Origin: Stephanodiscus triporus
Lineage: Eukaryota > Bacillariophyta > Thalassiosirophyceae > Thalassiosirales > Thalassiosiraceae
Direction: 5' to 3'
DNA length: 14,000 nucleotides
Assembly (NCBI GenBank): GCA_036939755.1
Contig: JALLAZ010000562.1
Coordinates: forward strand, 1-14,000
The first letter of the stretch is position 1, and each line of letters opens with the position of its first letter. The notes beneath the pieces were generated by a model. That model saw only the letters and a program-made list of their open reading frames with translations, made no database searches and was not told the origin of the DNA. The position numbers and the translations under genes were made by a program. Below are positions 1 to 8,243 of the stretch, piece by piece.

Positions 1-35
<35 letters not shown>

Positions 36-297
36 GGAGGAAGGGGTGTTTGGATGAGAGAGAGAGAGAGAGAGAGAGGGAAATATACATTCATCGTCAG
101 GACGAGGAGGGCCGAGGGTTTTTTTTTTTACTGCGACGTTTGGGGGGGGTAAACAACGAGACGAGACTTGGCGGGGGGGAGGGAGGGGAGGGAGAACTTG
201 GGGGATGGAGGAGATGGCCGCCCCGGCCCTTCCTTCCTTCCATCCGCCCGTTCCCCCCCGAAATAATCGAAGCCTTCATTTTTTGTGAGCTACTTAC
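1..297 (-). other. Low-complexity intron 1 of minus-strand plastid gene (partial)
   Basis: On the minus strand this stretch follows a perfect donor (CAG, then GTAAGT at 297-292). It is made of AG repeats, poly-T/poly-G runs and purine-rich sequence, with no protein-like reading frame. I see no convincing branch point and acceptor followed by conserved coding sequence, so the intron probably continues past the left edge. All 297 bases hold no other gene that I can support. Confidence 0.6.
4..78. repeat. (AG)n dinucleotide microsatellites
   Basis: Two nearly pure AG runs, about 4-32 and 56-78, are separated by a short GA/GT-rich spacer. They lie inside, or beyond, the first intron of the minus-strand gene that starts at 368. 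On that strand they read as CT runs, which could act as a polypyrimidine tract but cannot be tied to an acceptor within the window. Confidence 0.9.
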
Positions 298-368
298 CTG
301 GGAGCAGGGACGAATGCCGTGGCCGACGCGACTACGGCGGCGAATGCGATAACGGACTTGCAGTACAT
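298..368 (-). CDS. Exon 1 of a plastid-targeted protein (N-terminal presequence only)
   Basis: Minus-strand ATG at 368-366 opens 23 codons plus two bases that encode an ER signal peptide of diatom plastid type: MYCKSVIAFAAVV followed by the cleavage motif ASATAFVPAP. In diatoms and relatives, a signal peptide ending in A-x-A-F-x-P, with Phe at +1, sends nucleus-encoded proteins across the four plastid membranes. The exon ends in CAG followed by GTAAGT, an ideal 5' splice site, so the mature protein is encoded to the left of the window. Its identity is unknown: light-harvesting proteins and other photosystem subunits often begin this way, but nothing here separates them. The gene is transcribed divergently from the OPR-like gene at 889, which also carries a plastid presequence. 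Confidence 0.72.
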
Positions 369-888
369 GGTGATTGGTGGGATGATGAATGAAGTGGGGG
401 ATCGTAGTGAGGATGCTGTGTCGATCGATCGAGGGCGAGGGGCGAGGTACTCTTCGCTTGGGGCTCGGCCGGCTAGATAAGTAGATAGTTGAACATGCGT
501 GTTGTTTTTCTTCCCTCTCTCTTTTTTGCGTGGGGTTGTGCGAGCCGAGTGACGCACGCTCCGGAAGAAGTGACATGGACAGACCGCAAGGAAAACGCCG
601 CGAGAAGAAAACGGGAGTTGAAGGAGCCGAGCGAGCGAAGATACCGCATACATCTTCCCGCCTTTTTCAACGACAACGACAACAACGACAACCAACCTGT
701 CGTCCGGCGCCCTGCGCGCGCGGGAAAGAGGGCGCACGTTCGACCCAAGGATCTACTCTATAATAATGGTGGCGGCATCGTCATCCCACGCCGGCGGCAG
801 AACGAAAAGGCGGGGAAGAAGAATACGACGGAGACCTCGCGACTACGACGATGACGACGACGACGACGACGACCGGGTGGTGTCGAGG
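369..888. promoter_or_regulatory. Divergent intergenic/promoter region
   Basis: About 520 bases separate two start codons that face away from each other, both belonging to proteins with plastid presequences. I see no coding sequence with convincing homology. A TATA-like TCTATAATAA lies at 757-766 on the plus strand, overlapping the first possible ATG (766). A TSS about 25-30 bases downstream would leave that ATG outside the transcript and make 889 the first usable start. Other visible features are a GATCGATCGA palindrome near 423-432 and a pyrimidine-rich stretch near 505-528. No motif was tested experimentally or statistically. Confidence 0.45.
757..766 (+). promoter_or_regulatory. TATA-like box upstream of OPR-like gene
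   Basis: TCTATAATAA stands out as AT-rich in a GC-rich region. Its position fits transcription beginning around 785-795 and translation at the ATG at 889, rather than at the ATG at 766 that it overlaps. It is inferred from sequence only. Confidence 0.35.
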
Positions 889-2436
889 ATGTCGCTGCCG
901 TTCCTCCTCCACCTCATCTTCGTCACCGTCTTCGTCGTCGTCGTCGTCGTCGTTCGCGCTTCCGCGTTCGCGCCGCCGCCGTCGTCGTCGTGGACCGCGA
1001 CGACGGCCTTACGTCGTCGGCCGCGAATAATGCGCGCGACGCCCCCGACGACGACGACGACGACAACGACTACGACTACGACGGGTCGGACGGAGGGCCG
1101 ACGGCCGCGACGACGGGGACCTGACGCGACCGAGACGTCGTCGACGACGTCGAAGGAGAAGGCGACGGCCGCGCCGACGAAGGGGACAACGACGACGACG
1201 AAGGCGACGAAGTCGCGACGGCCCCCGAAGGGCGGCGGGAGGAGGAGGACGACCACGACGTCGTCGGCCGCGGGGCGCCGCGATCCGTGGGATGCAGACT
1301 ACCCCTCCTCGCTCGTGACGCAGCGCAGGATCAAGCTGTCCGCGGCGACGGCCTCGTCCTCGTCGTACTCGTCGTCCTCGTCGTCGTCGTCGATGGCACG
1401 CGCGAACGCGGTCCTTCGGACGCTACTGGACTCCCCCCCCCGCGAGTGCAACGCCGCCAACGTCGTTTGCGCGCTGACGCTGAGCTCGAAGGTACTCGGA
1501 CGCGGCGGTAGTTATCGTCGGGGGGGGGGGGACAACGAATACCGCCGCCGCGACGACGACGACGGGAGGAAGCGTTCGTCGTCGTCGTCGTCCTCGATAA
1601 TGTGCGACGATGGGCGCGAGGAGGAGGACGAGGGAGGAGGAGAGTACGCGACGTCGCTGTCGCGCGTCGTTTCGATACTGACGACGAACTACCTGATGCG
1701 GGAGGGGGGGGGGGGAGGAAGATTGTCCATCCGTCAGCTGTGCAACGCGGCGTGGTCGATCGCGGCGCACCACCGCGTCGTCGTCGCTGTGTCGTCGTCG
1801 TCGTCGTCACCGTGCCGCCCCCACCGCGTGGGGGGGTTGGTAGGAAGAGGAGGAGGAGGAGGGGGGAGACGATCCGAGACGTGGGACCTTCGCGGGGACG
1901 GACGCGACGTCGGCGGCGGGGAAGACGCGCGGTCGTCGTCGTCGTCATCGCCGCGGGAGACGACGTCGACCGTCATCGCGATCGACGACAACGTCGGCGG
2001 GGAAGGCGCCGCGCCGCCGACGTCGTCGTCGTCGTCCGAGGCCAAGACGATCATCGACGTCGCCATGGACCTCATCGCCCTGCGCGTCGTGGAGCACCTG
2101 GAATCAATGGTCTCGCCGCCGGACGACGACGACGCGAAGAACGCAAAGAAGAAGAACGCGAGGAACGCGTCGACGACTACCATCCGTCCTGGGGAGCTCT
2201 CCATGCTCCTGTGGGCGTACGCGACGATCGCGCCGCGAGACCGACCTCCCGGTTGGGAGCTCCCGCGCAGGATGGAGAGGCCGGGGCGTTCCGTATCCCC
2301 GTCGTCGTCGTCGTCATCGTCGTCGTCGTCGTCGTCGCGCGATTGGTCGACGGACGGGGGGATCATGGGGATCACGGGGAACGACGACGATGACCTCGTC
2401 ACTTTCGTCGAATTCGCGACCGACGACGACGACGAC
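845..2436. repeat. Scattered (GAC/GTC)n trinucleotide microsatellites in coding sequence
   Basis: Near-pure runs of the same trinucleotide and its complement occur at about 845-873, 933-953, 1046-1083, 1354-1393, 1549-1563, 1576-1592, 1775-1809, 1932-1948, 2020-2036, 2301-2338 and 2420-2436. All have lengths that keep the frame open. Depending on phase and strand they encode Asp, Val, Thr or Ser runs. Poly-G and poly-C homopolymers (9 C at 1433-1441, 12 G at 1520-1531, 12 G at 1704-1715) are interspersed. Many long antisense frames in this region are by-products of these repeats. Confidence 0.92.
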
Positions 2437-3432
2437 CCCGTCGGGGCCCCGCGGGACCGTCGTGACGCAGCCGAAGGGTCCCGGGGTGGGGGGGACGACA
2501 ACATAAGGAGGATGTTCGACGCCGCCGCGATCGCGCTCCGTCGTCCGGGGGGGGATGGCAGCACGGAGACGACGTCGCTCATGGATCGATGCGCGTGGGG
2601 CAAGCTATCGAACGTCGCGTGGTCCTATGCTGCGTGCGGCGCGTGCGGCTCGGTCGAGGCCAGGGCGATGATGATCTCCCTCGCGGGGGAGGCAACGCGT
2701 CGGATCATCGGACGTTGCCTTTGTCTTCGTCCCGATGCCGCGTCTACTGTTGGACCTCGCGAAGGAGGGGATGATATCGACAACGACGTCCCAAGGGACA
2801 CGATACAGATTGCATGGGCCCTGGGTACGATGGGATCAGACAACGGGAATGTAGGGGACGCTCTCGTCCGTCTGGTCGATGCCATCTGTGGTCGTTGGAT
2901 CCGCGACGGCGGCGGGGGGGGAAGATCGGAATGGGGTGGTCGTCAACCGTTGGCCGAGTGGACGTGTGCGGACTTGGTTCAGATGGCGACCGCCATGGCA
3001 CACGGCCGGCTCGATAATCGGGTGGTGCTGTCGGCCGTGTACGAAGAATCGCGTCATCGTCGTCGCCTTGCAGGATTGTCCTCGAGTGCAAGGCCTTCGT
3101 CGTGCGGAGTGAAAGGGGTGAGGCGTAACTCCGTCGGGCGCTCGCCGAGGGCGAGGCCGACGTATGACTGCGAGCCCTACTCTCCGATCCGTCCGTGCAC
3201 CCCCATGCCCTCGTCTACGCGCGGTGGGTCGTTGGGGGGGTCGGCGTCTCCGTCGCTTCCGCCACGTCGATCATCGCGCAGCAGCAGCAGCAGCTTCAGC
3301 CGTCGGCGTCACCCGCGTCCTGCAACGTATACCTCCTCCGACAGCACGTCCACGCGTCGCTGGCGGATCGCCTCGTCTCGCAGCCGTTCCTCGCACCGAT
3401 CAAGAAGGGCTGGATCGCCTACCAGCTCCTGA
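889..3432 (+). CDS. Plastid-targeted OPR/FASTK/RAP-like helical-repeat protein
   Basis: The frame is open from 766, but I choose the ATG at 889: it gives MSLPFLLHLIFVT plus a Val-rich core ending RASAFAPPP, a classic signal peptide and ASAFAP plastid motif, whereas 766 adds a charged, poly-Asp leader. After a Thr/Arg-rich transit-like region come six degenerate helical repeats, at about residues 170 (NAANVVCALTLSSKVLG), 280 (LCNAAWSIAAHH), 435 (GELSMLLWAYATIAP), 568 (KLSNVAWSYAACG), 637 (IQIAWALGTMG) and 693 (DLVQMATAMAHG). The L-x-N-x-x-W-x-x-A pattern is typical of OPR, FASTK and RAP-type organelle RNA-binding proteins, so a role in chloroplast RNA processing or translation is inferred. Ser, Asp and Thr runs from trinucleotide repeats lie between the repeats. 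No RAP domain is seen. Repeat-like sequence stops near 3060; from there the frame overlaps VPS15 in another frame, so the true 3' end is uncertain. Confidence 0.7.
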   Translation: MSLPFLLHLIFVTVFVVVVVVVRASAFAPPPSSSWTATTALRRRPRIMRATPPTTTTTTTTTTTTGRTEGRRPRRRGPDATETSSTTSKEKATAAPTKGTTTTTKATKSRRPPKGGGRRRTTTTSSAAGRRDPWDADYPSSLVTQRRIKLSAATASSSSYSSSSSSSSMARANAVLRTLLDSPPRECNAANVVCALTLSSKVLGRGGSYRRGGGDNEYRRRDDDDGRKRSSSSSSSIMCDDGREEEDEGGGEYATSLSRVVSILTTNYLMREGGGGGRLSIRQLCNAAWSIAAHHRVVVAVSSSSSSPCRPHRVGGLVGRGGGGGGRRSETWDLRGDGRDVGGGEDARSSSSSSPRETTSTVIAIDDNVGGEGAAPPTSSSSSEAKTIIDVAMDLIALRVVEHLESMVSPPDDDDAKNAKKKNARNASTTTIRPGELSMLLWAYATIAPRDRPPGWELPRRMERPGRSVSPSSSSSSSSSSSSRDWSTDGGIMGITGNDDDDLVTFVEFATDDDDDPVGAPRDRRDAAEGSRGGGDDNIRRMFDAAAIALRRPGGDGSTETTSLMDRCAWGKLSNVAWSYAACGACGSVEARAMMISLAGEATRRIIGRCLCLRPDAASTVGPREGGDDIDNDVPRDTIQIAWALGTMGSDNGNVGDALVRLVDAICGRWIRDGGGGGRSEWGGRQPLAEWTCADLVQMATAMAHGRLDNRVVLSAVYEESRHRRRLAGLSSSARPSSCGVKGVRRNSVGRSPRARPTYDCEPYSPIRPCTPMPSSTRGGSLGGSASPSLPPRRSSRSSSSSFSRRRHPRPATYTSSDSTSTRRWRIASSRSRSSHRSRRAGSPTSS

Positions 3433-6400
3433 GGGCGACGCAGTCCCTCCACGACGCCGGCATCTGCCACGGCCATCTGACGACGGAGAACGTCCTCCTT
3501 ACCAGCTGGAATTGGGTCCTGATAGGTGACGTGGGATGTCAGCACTACAAGCCGGTGGCGCTCCCGGACGACGACCCGGGGCCGTGGATACACTGGTTCG
3601 AGGGCAGGGGGGGGGGGGGTCGGAGGACGTAGGCCCCGTTGGGACGGGCGGGGAGGGTGGACCGTCGGGCGGCGGGGGCGGCGGCCATCACGGCGGCGGC
3701 AACGGCGGCGAGAGGAGGTGCTGCCTCGCGCCTGAGAGGTTTTACGGGTCCACCGAGGGCATCGCCGACGAGGACGCATCGTCTTCGTCGTCGTCATCCC
3801 TCCCGTCCTTGCTCACGCCAGAAATGGATGTCTTCTCTCTGGGATGCGTCCTCATTGAGCTCTTCCTGAACGGCGAGCGGGCGCTGGACTTGGGCGACCT
3901 GATGGAATACCGCCGTCGTGGTTACGACGGCGGCGGCAGAGGTGCGACGACGACGAAAACGCTTCTTCCGCAATCGCTGAAGCAGAAGCTTGACAAGATA
4001 GAATCGTCGAAGATGCGCGCGGCTTGCAGGCATATGCTGAGTTTGGACCCGTCCTCGAGGCTCTCGCCCGTCGAGTATCTTGAACGCCTCTCCTCCTCAT
4101 CCACCACCACCACCACTACCAACACCAACACTAATACCATCGGCTCTACGAGGAGGACGATCGACGCTGTTGGCAGCAGCGGCGGCGGGGACGAATCCAA
4201 GAATGAGAGATCGACACACGCTCCGGTCCCGTCTTGCTTCGGGTCCGCGCTGTACCCGTTCATGCTCCGCCTTAGGACGCACATACTGTCCCCGGACGCT
4301 CGCATCGCGTTGGTCGCCATGAAGTACGGGGAAATTTTGAAGGCGACGGTCGGGGTCGACGACTACTGGGGCACCACGTACTTCTCGCGGGTGATAGGGC
4401 CTACCCTGCGTCGTTACGAGAATTCTTCGGCAGAGGTTGATCAGCCCAAAACAGAACCGAAGTCTTCAGATGACACGAGGCAACAAGATTTATCCATTTT
4501 ATCGATGGACGAGCTCCTCCTGGAAACCGAAAACCTCCTGAGACAACTCGATTCCGGTGTATTCAATTCCAATTCTGATAATTCTTCCGACCCTACAGAT
4601 ACAATCTCGCCGGTGGCCATGTTTGATCATTTCCCCAAATCTTTGTCTGAAGCCGATTGGCAATCGCGACCTTCCCCGTCACAATCCTCCATCATCATAC
4701 TGCTACAGGTCGTGTTCTCTTCCGTGGGTCATGTCCAGCGTGCATCATCCAAGTTTGTGGCGTTGAAACTGAGTAAGTGCCATTAATCAAAACATTATAT
4801 TGTAGAATGCGAGTCCTGTCAAGACCCCACCACTAACAATCCCGCCTGAATCCATTCATTTTTTGTCAGTGCATCGAATTGCGATATTTTCCTCCGATGA
4901 AATCAGACTTCAGCGGATAGTACCTTTCGTAACTTCGCTCCTAAATGACTCGGAACCAATCGTGCGAGCATCTGGAATATCCGTCCTCGCATCCGTACTA
5001 TCAAGTGAGTTATTTGTTTGCAGCCATCATCAACTGTCAGCCACGTTTCTCATCCCTCAATTGAATTGTGTATGACACATTTGTTCATTCAGCCGTGACT
5101 ACTTTCCCTCCGTCTGATGCATCTATATTTCCTCGATACGTCTTCAAAAAGGTTGCACACCTGATAACAGATAGCTCTCTTATCGTGAGAGTTGCATTCG
5201 CGCAAAATATCGCTCTGCTTGCAGAGACTGCGAGGCGGTTCCTCGATGTTGGGCACGCCGTTAGATTGTACGAGGCAGTTGCGGGACGTCACTCTCGTGA
5301 TACATCATCACCCAACGACTCCTCCGACAGGTCGCCTGCACTTTTTCCTGAAGCTACCGCCAATCTTCTTGGCAAGCAAAACGTTGGTTCTGGGGATTAT
5401 GCTCCATCTACTTTCAATCTAGGTTCTCCGGATACCACTACCACGATGATTACTAGTTCATATGATTCTGACCTTGCCGTGCTACATGAAGTCGTTTTTA
5501 GGTGGGTAGTTCATATCACTACCGATACATCCGATCACTCATCTCAGTCCAAGCAAGCACTGTTACGCGGCTTGCCGCGACTGTGCAATTTCTTCGGTGT
5601 GGAATACTCTTTCCAAATCCTGCCCATAATCCTCGCCTTCTTGAATGATAGAAAAGATTGGCAGTTACGGTCTGCACTCTGCAGGCATCTGCCATCGTAA
5701 GTAACAGCATCACTCTGATTATTTAATTTCAACATCCGCACTCATCTTGCGTCCTTTTGTTGTTCAGCGTTTGCATATCTGTTGGAAGAGCAGCAACTGA
5801 GCAATTCATTGTTCCTTGCATTGAAACAGTCTTGAATGACGATGTTGAGCAGGTGATATGCGAAGCACTTTCCTGCTTGAACTCTTTAGTTTCGTTGTCC
5901 CTTTTGGCACGGACGTCTCTTCTCGGAACCGAAATCGCTGGGTTATCAGCAGTGCCCAATAGAGGCCCAACTAGCTCTCGTCGTAGAAAACAAGGCGTGA
6001 TTGAAAAGTGCGGACCGCTGTTGCTTCATCCGTCTAGCATTGTGAGGAGGCACGCAGCTTCTTTTGTGTGTGTGAGCTCGCAAGTGCTTGGTGATGCGGA
6101 TTCAGAAGTCATTGTCAATCAGCTATTGAAACCGTACCTCCAATACAAGCCGACCTTTGAATCTATCCATCACCTGCTTGAGTGTGTAAAGGCTCCATCA
6201 TTACGAAAGATTTCAGCAATCCTGAGACCATCGGACAATTTTGAGACTGAGTTTGAAATCTCTGCCAAACTTGCCAGCTCTCTGTCGGTGCCAAGCCAAA
6301 AGTCTGTAGAGCTCGTAGCAAAAAATGACTTCAATTGGTACGTACATCTTCTTATACATTTTCAACACTGCCATCCCATTTGATTTTACTCCACGTCATG

Positions 6401-8241
6401 ACTCTTCTCATCGTTACTCTTCTCCTAGGTATGAACCGTTGCACCTTGCGGCATCGAACAATCAGGATCCAAGTGTGCCAATTTATTCGCTTGGGTTTGC
6501 GTCTCTTCAGAAAGGTATGTTACAATAATGGGTAGCTACAATACAGCTCATTTACTTTTGAGCTAATTTGATTGAACTTCTATTTCCCCTAGTCCACGAC
6601 CTAAACATTGAAGTCCCATCTGACGCATCAAGTCACATCCTAAATAATAGGATGGACGAGAATCGACTAGCTCGTCATGTTGGGAATAAAGAGGACTTGA
6701 CTGACGAAATCATAACTTGTTTTCTCAACAGATCAGTGGTCCAAATCGCCGAATCGGCCTGCAGTGGAGAGTGGGGGTCTACTGCATTCATTGACCAGCT
6801 AGTTCCAGAGATCTCCCACGCACACAGTAAAATTCTTGCCTTAGATGTACCCCCCCTTTCACCAAGCCTTGGTCTTGCTCGCAGTGACAATTATGCTTGT
6901 AGGCATACTTGGTGTCCAAAAGAAGATAAACTTCTTGGCAGTACGGGGACCGATCATTTGGGGCCCGTCAATCGCTTAGCGGTCTCTGAGGATCAGTCTT
7001 TTTTTGTGTCTGCTAGCTATGATGGTACGAGCAAAGTTTTTGAGCTACGCCAAGCTCACGATTCTGGTGGTAATATACACAGTTGTCTCACATATGAAGG
7101 TCACAAATTTGGGAACGACCATGCTCCTGTCAGGATAAATGACTGCTGCATTTTAGAGCACACTCATTCAGTTGCCACCGCGGCCAGTGATGGATCACTT
7201 CACGTTTGGAGAGTCGACACAGTAACATCGCATCAGAATCAGCAAATGAAAAGGCAAAGAGTTTCTGGGCACAGTGCATTACGCAATATCAACTTGGGTG
7301 AAGGAGAAGTGTTGGCTGTCTCCCATTTCAACACCCCGTCTGCCTCAATATTGGTCTTTGCAACGCAGCGAGGTCACATACACTCATTGGACATTAGGAG
7401 TGCGAAAAGACCTTTTTCGTTGAATTTAAGGCCTGAACTTGGGTATCTAACTGATATGGAGGTTGGAAAGGACAGGAACTGGGTTGTAGCCGGTACAAGT
7501 AGAGGATATGTAGCATTGTGGGACGTTCGATTTCAAACCATGGTGAAGCTCTGGCGCCATCATAGAGATTCTCCAATCAAACGACTTATTGATGCGTTTG
7601 GCACTTGTCAAGATCATGCTTCTGGACCTCTTGTTTTTATAGGGTGTGACAACAATGAAGCTTCTCTGTTTGACTTATCGACTGGTGGATGCCTTCAATG
7701 TTACCGTGTATTGGACTCGTCACTTTCATACGTTGACCAGTTGGCACTGCCTACTGATTGTCTTTCCATACCTCATCTCGAAAGTGTCAACATCCCAAGC
7801 CGGTTAGGGAAGCGACTTGTATCCTTGGATAAGGCACTTCAAATGACATCACGAAATTCAATGAGTAGTGTCAGCATTAATGCTCTGGCTGGATGCATCA
7901 ATCCCCAAGGCCCTTCGTATCTGATGACAGGCGGTACTGATACCATGATAAGATTGTGGGACTTAAAGTCGGCATCCAAGTCTTTTTGCGTCAGCGGTTT
8001 GCAAAGAAATCAGCCATCACCGAGATTCGAACAAGTCGGTGGTAATTCTCGCCTAATCATATGTAGGCAGCCATCGATCCTACCAAGCAGTATGGTGGAG
8101 AGCAGTAAGCTGCCGATGCATAATAGACAAGGTGTTGTCAAGTGCGATAGCCGGCATTTAGACTCAATTCTTGATTTGAAGGTAGTAAATGGACTACTTT
8201 TGAGTGCAAGTAGGGATCACACAATCAAGTTGTGGGCTTGA
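3063..8241 (+). CDS. VPS15: VPS15 / PIK3R4, regulatory subunit of class III PI3-kinase (spliced)
   Basis: VPS15 scaffolds VPS34 and Beclin/ATG6 on endosomal and autophagosomal membranes. The kinase-like domain shows LRQHVHASLADRLVSQPFL, KKGWIAYQLL, ENVLLTSWNW (TSWNW at 3501-3515), GDVG (Asp at 3528-3530), APERFYG (3728-3748) and MDVFSLGCVLIELFLNG (from 3824), matching the VPS15 family motif for motif. HEAT repeats follow from about 4240 to 6500 (DSSLIVRVAFAQNIALLAET, FLNDRKDWQLRSALC), then seven WD40 blades from about 6930, including SASYDGTSKVFEL and TGGTDTMIRLWDL, ending with SASRDHTIKLWA and TGA at 8239-8241. Exons joined in frame: to 3628, 3718-4772, 4870-5004, 5093-5696, 5768-6337, 6429-6514, 6593-8241. 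Oddities: the catalytic Asp of HGD is His (3474-3476), two in-frame stops (3126, 3165) fall in the expected N-lobe, and no MG myristoylation start is visible. Family identity is secure; the 5' end is not. Confidence 0.9.
3118..3174 (+). other. Possible 57-base intron, or a disrupted alpha-C segment of VPS15
   Basis: The VPS15 frame (phase of 3063) reads IVLECKAFVV, an acceptable beta-3 strand with its Lys at 3090-3092. It then meets TAA at 3126-3128 and TGA at 3165-3167 before resuming as LRALLSDPSVHPHALVYARW. A GTGAGG donor at 3118 and an AG at 3173-3174 would remove exactly 57 bases and both stops without changing frame. Against splicing, the translated interval (LRRALAEGEADV) looks like the missing alpha-C helix, and removing it would leave that region shorter than in other VPS15 proteins. 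Confidence 0.3.
3629..3717 (+). other. Probable VPS15 intron (89 bases, G-rich)
   Basis: The frame used for TSWNW ends at a TAG (3630-3632), while APERFYG is two frames away. A GT donor at 3629 and an AG at 3716-3717 join the codons as GGGGRRT then CCLAPERFYG, a gapless match to the conserved RRTCYIAPERF of VPS15. The length fits the other introns (71-97). The weak point is the absence of a pyrimidine tract. The alternative is a length error in the 13-G run at 3607-3619, which would give a Gly-rich insertion instead. Confidence 0.5.
4773..4869 (+). other. VPS15 intron (97 bases)
   Basis: GTAAGT donor and TTTTTTGTCAG acceptor, phase 1. Splicing joins FVALKL to M-HRIAIFSSDEIRLQRIV without loss of HEAT-repeat sequence, and removes stops present in all continuing frames. 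Confidence 0.88.
5005..5092 (+). other. VPS15 intron (88 bases)
   Basis: GTGAGT donor and TTCATTCAG acceptor, phase 1. It joins GISVLASVLS to TVTTFPPSDASIFPRYV, a typical break between HEAT repeats. Confidence 0.88.
5697..5767 (+). other. VPS15 intron (71 bases)
   Basis: GTAAGT donor and TGTTGTTCAG acceptor, phase 2. It joins QLRSALCRHLP to S-VCISVGRAATEQFIV, and the protein continues as a HEAT repeat. Confidence 0.88.
6338..6428 (+). other. VPS15 intron (91 bases)
   Basis: GTACGT donor and CTTCTCCTAG acceptor, phase 2. It joins KNDFN to WYEPLHLAASNNQDP, restoring one continuous frame. Confidence 0.87.
6515..6592 (+). other. VPS15 intron (78 bases)
   Basis: GTATGT donor and TTTCCCCTAG acceptor, phase 1. 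It joins SLGFASLQK to VHDLNIEVPSDASSH, leading into the linker before the WD40 propeller. Confidence 0.87.
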
Positions 8242-8243
8242 CT
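8218..8243 (+). repeat. 26-base direct repeat, copy 1 (VPS15 C-terminus and stop)
   Basis: This copy encodes the last VPS15 codons (HTIKLWA and the stop). An exact 26-base match recurs at 8619-8644. The core CACAATCAAGTTGTG is itself a short inverted repeat that can form a 5-bp hairpin. Confidence 0.9.

Noticed and set aside
291..300. ACTTACCTG resembling the 5' end of U1 snRNA
   Set aside because: It is the reverse complement of the donor CAG/GTAAGT of the minus-strand exon, and no snRNA stem-loops follow.
97..737. Long minus-strand frames across the left region
   Set aside because: Apart from the short presequence ending at the 298 splice site, they read through low-complexity DNA and an intron donor, with no family resemblance.
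843..2603. Several long antisense and alternate-frame ORFs opposite the OPR-like gene
   Set aside because: GAC/GTC repeats rarely form stops in any frame. The translations are only Arg, Val, Ser or Asp runs, without conserved motifs.
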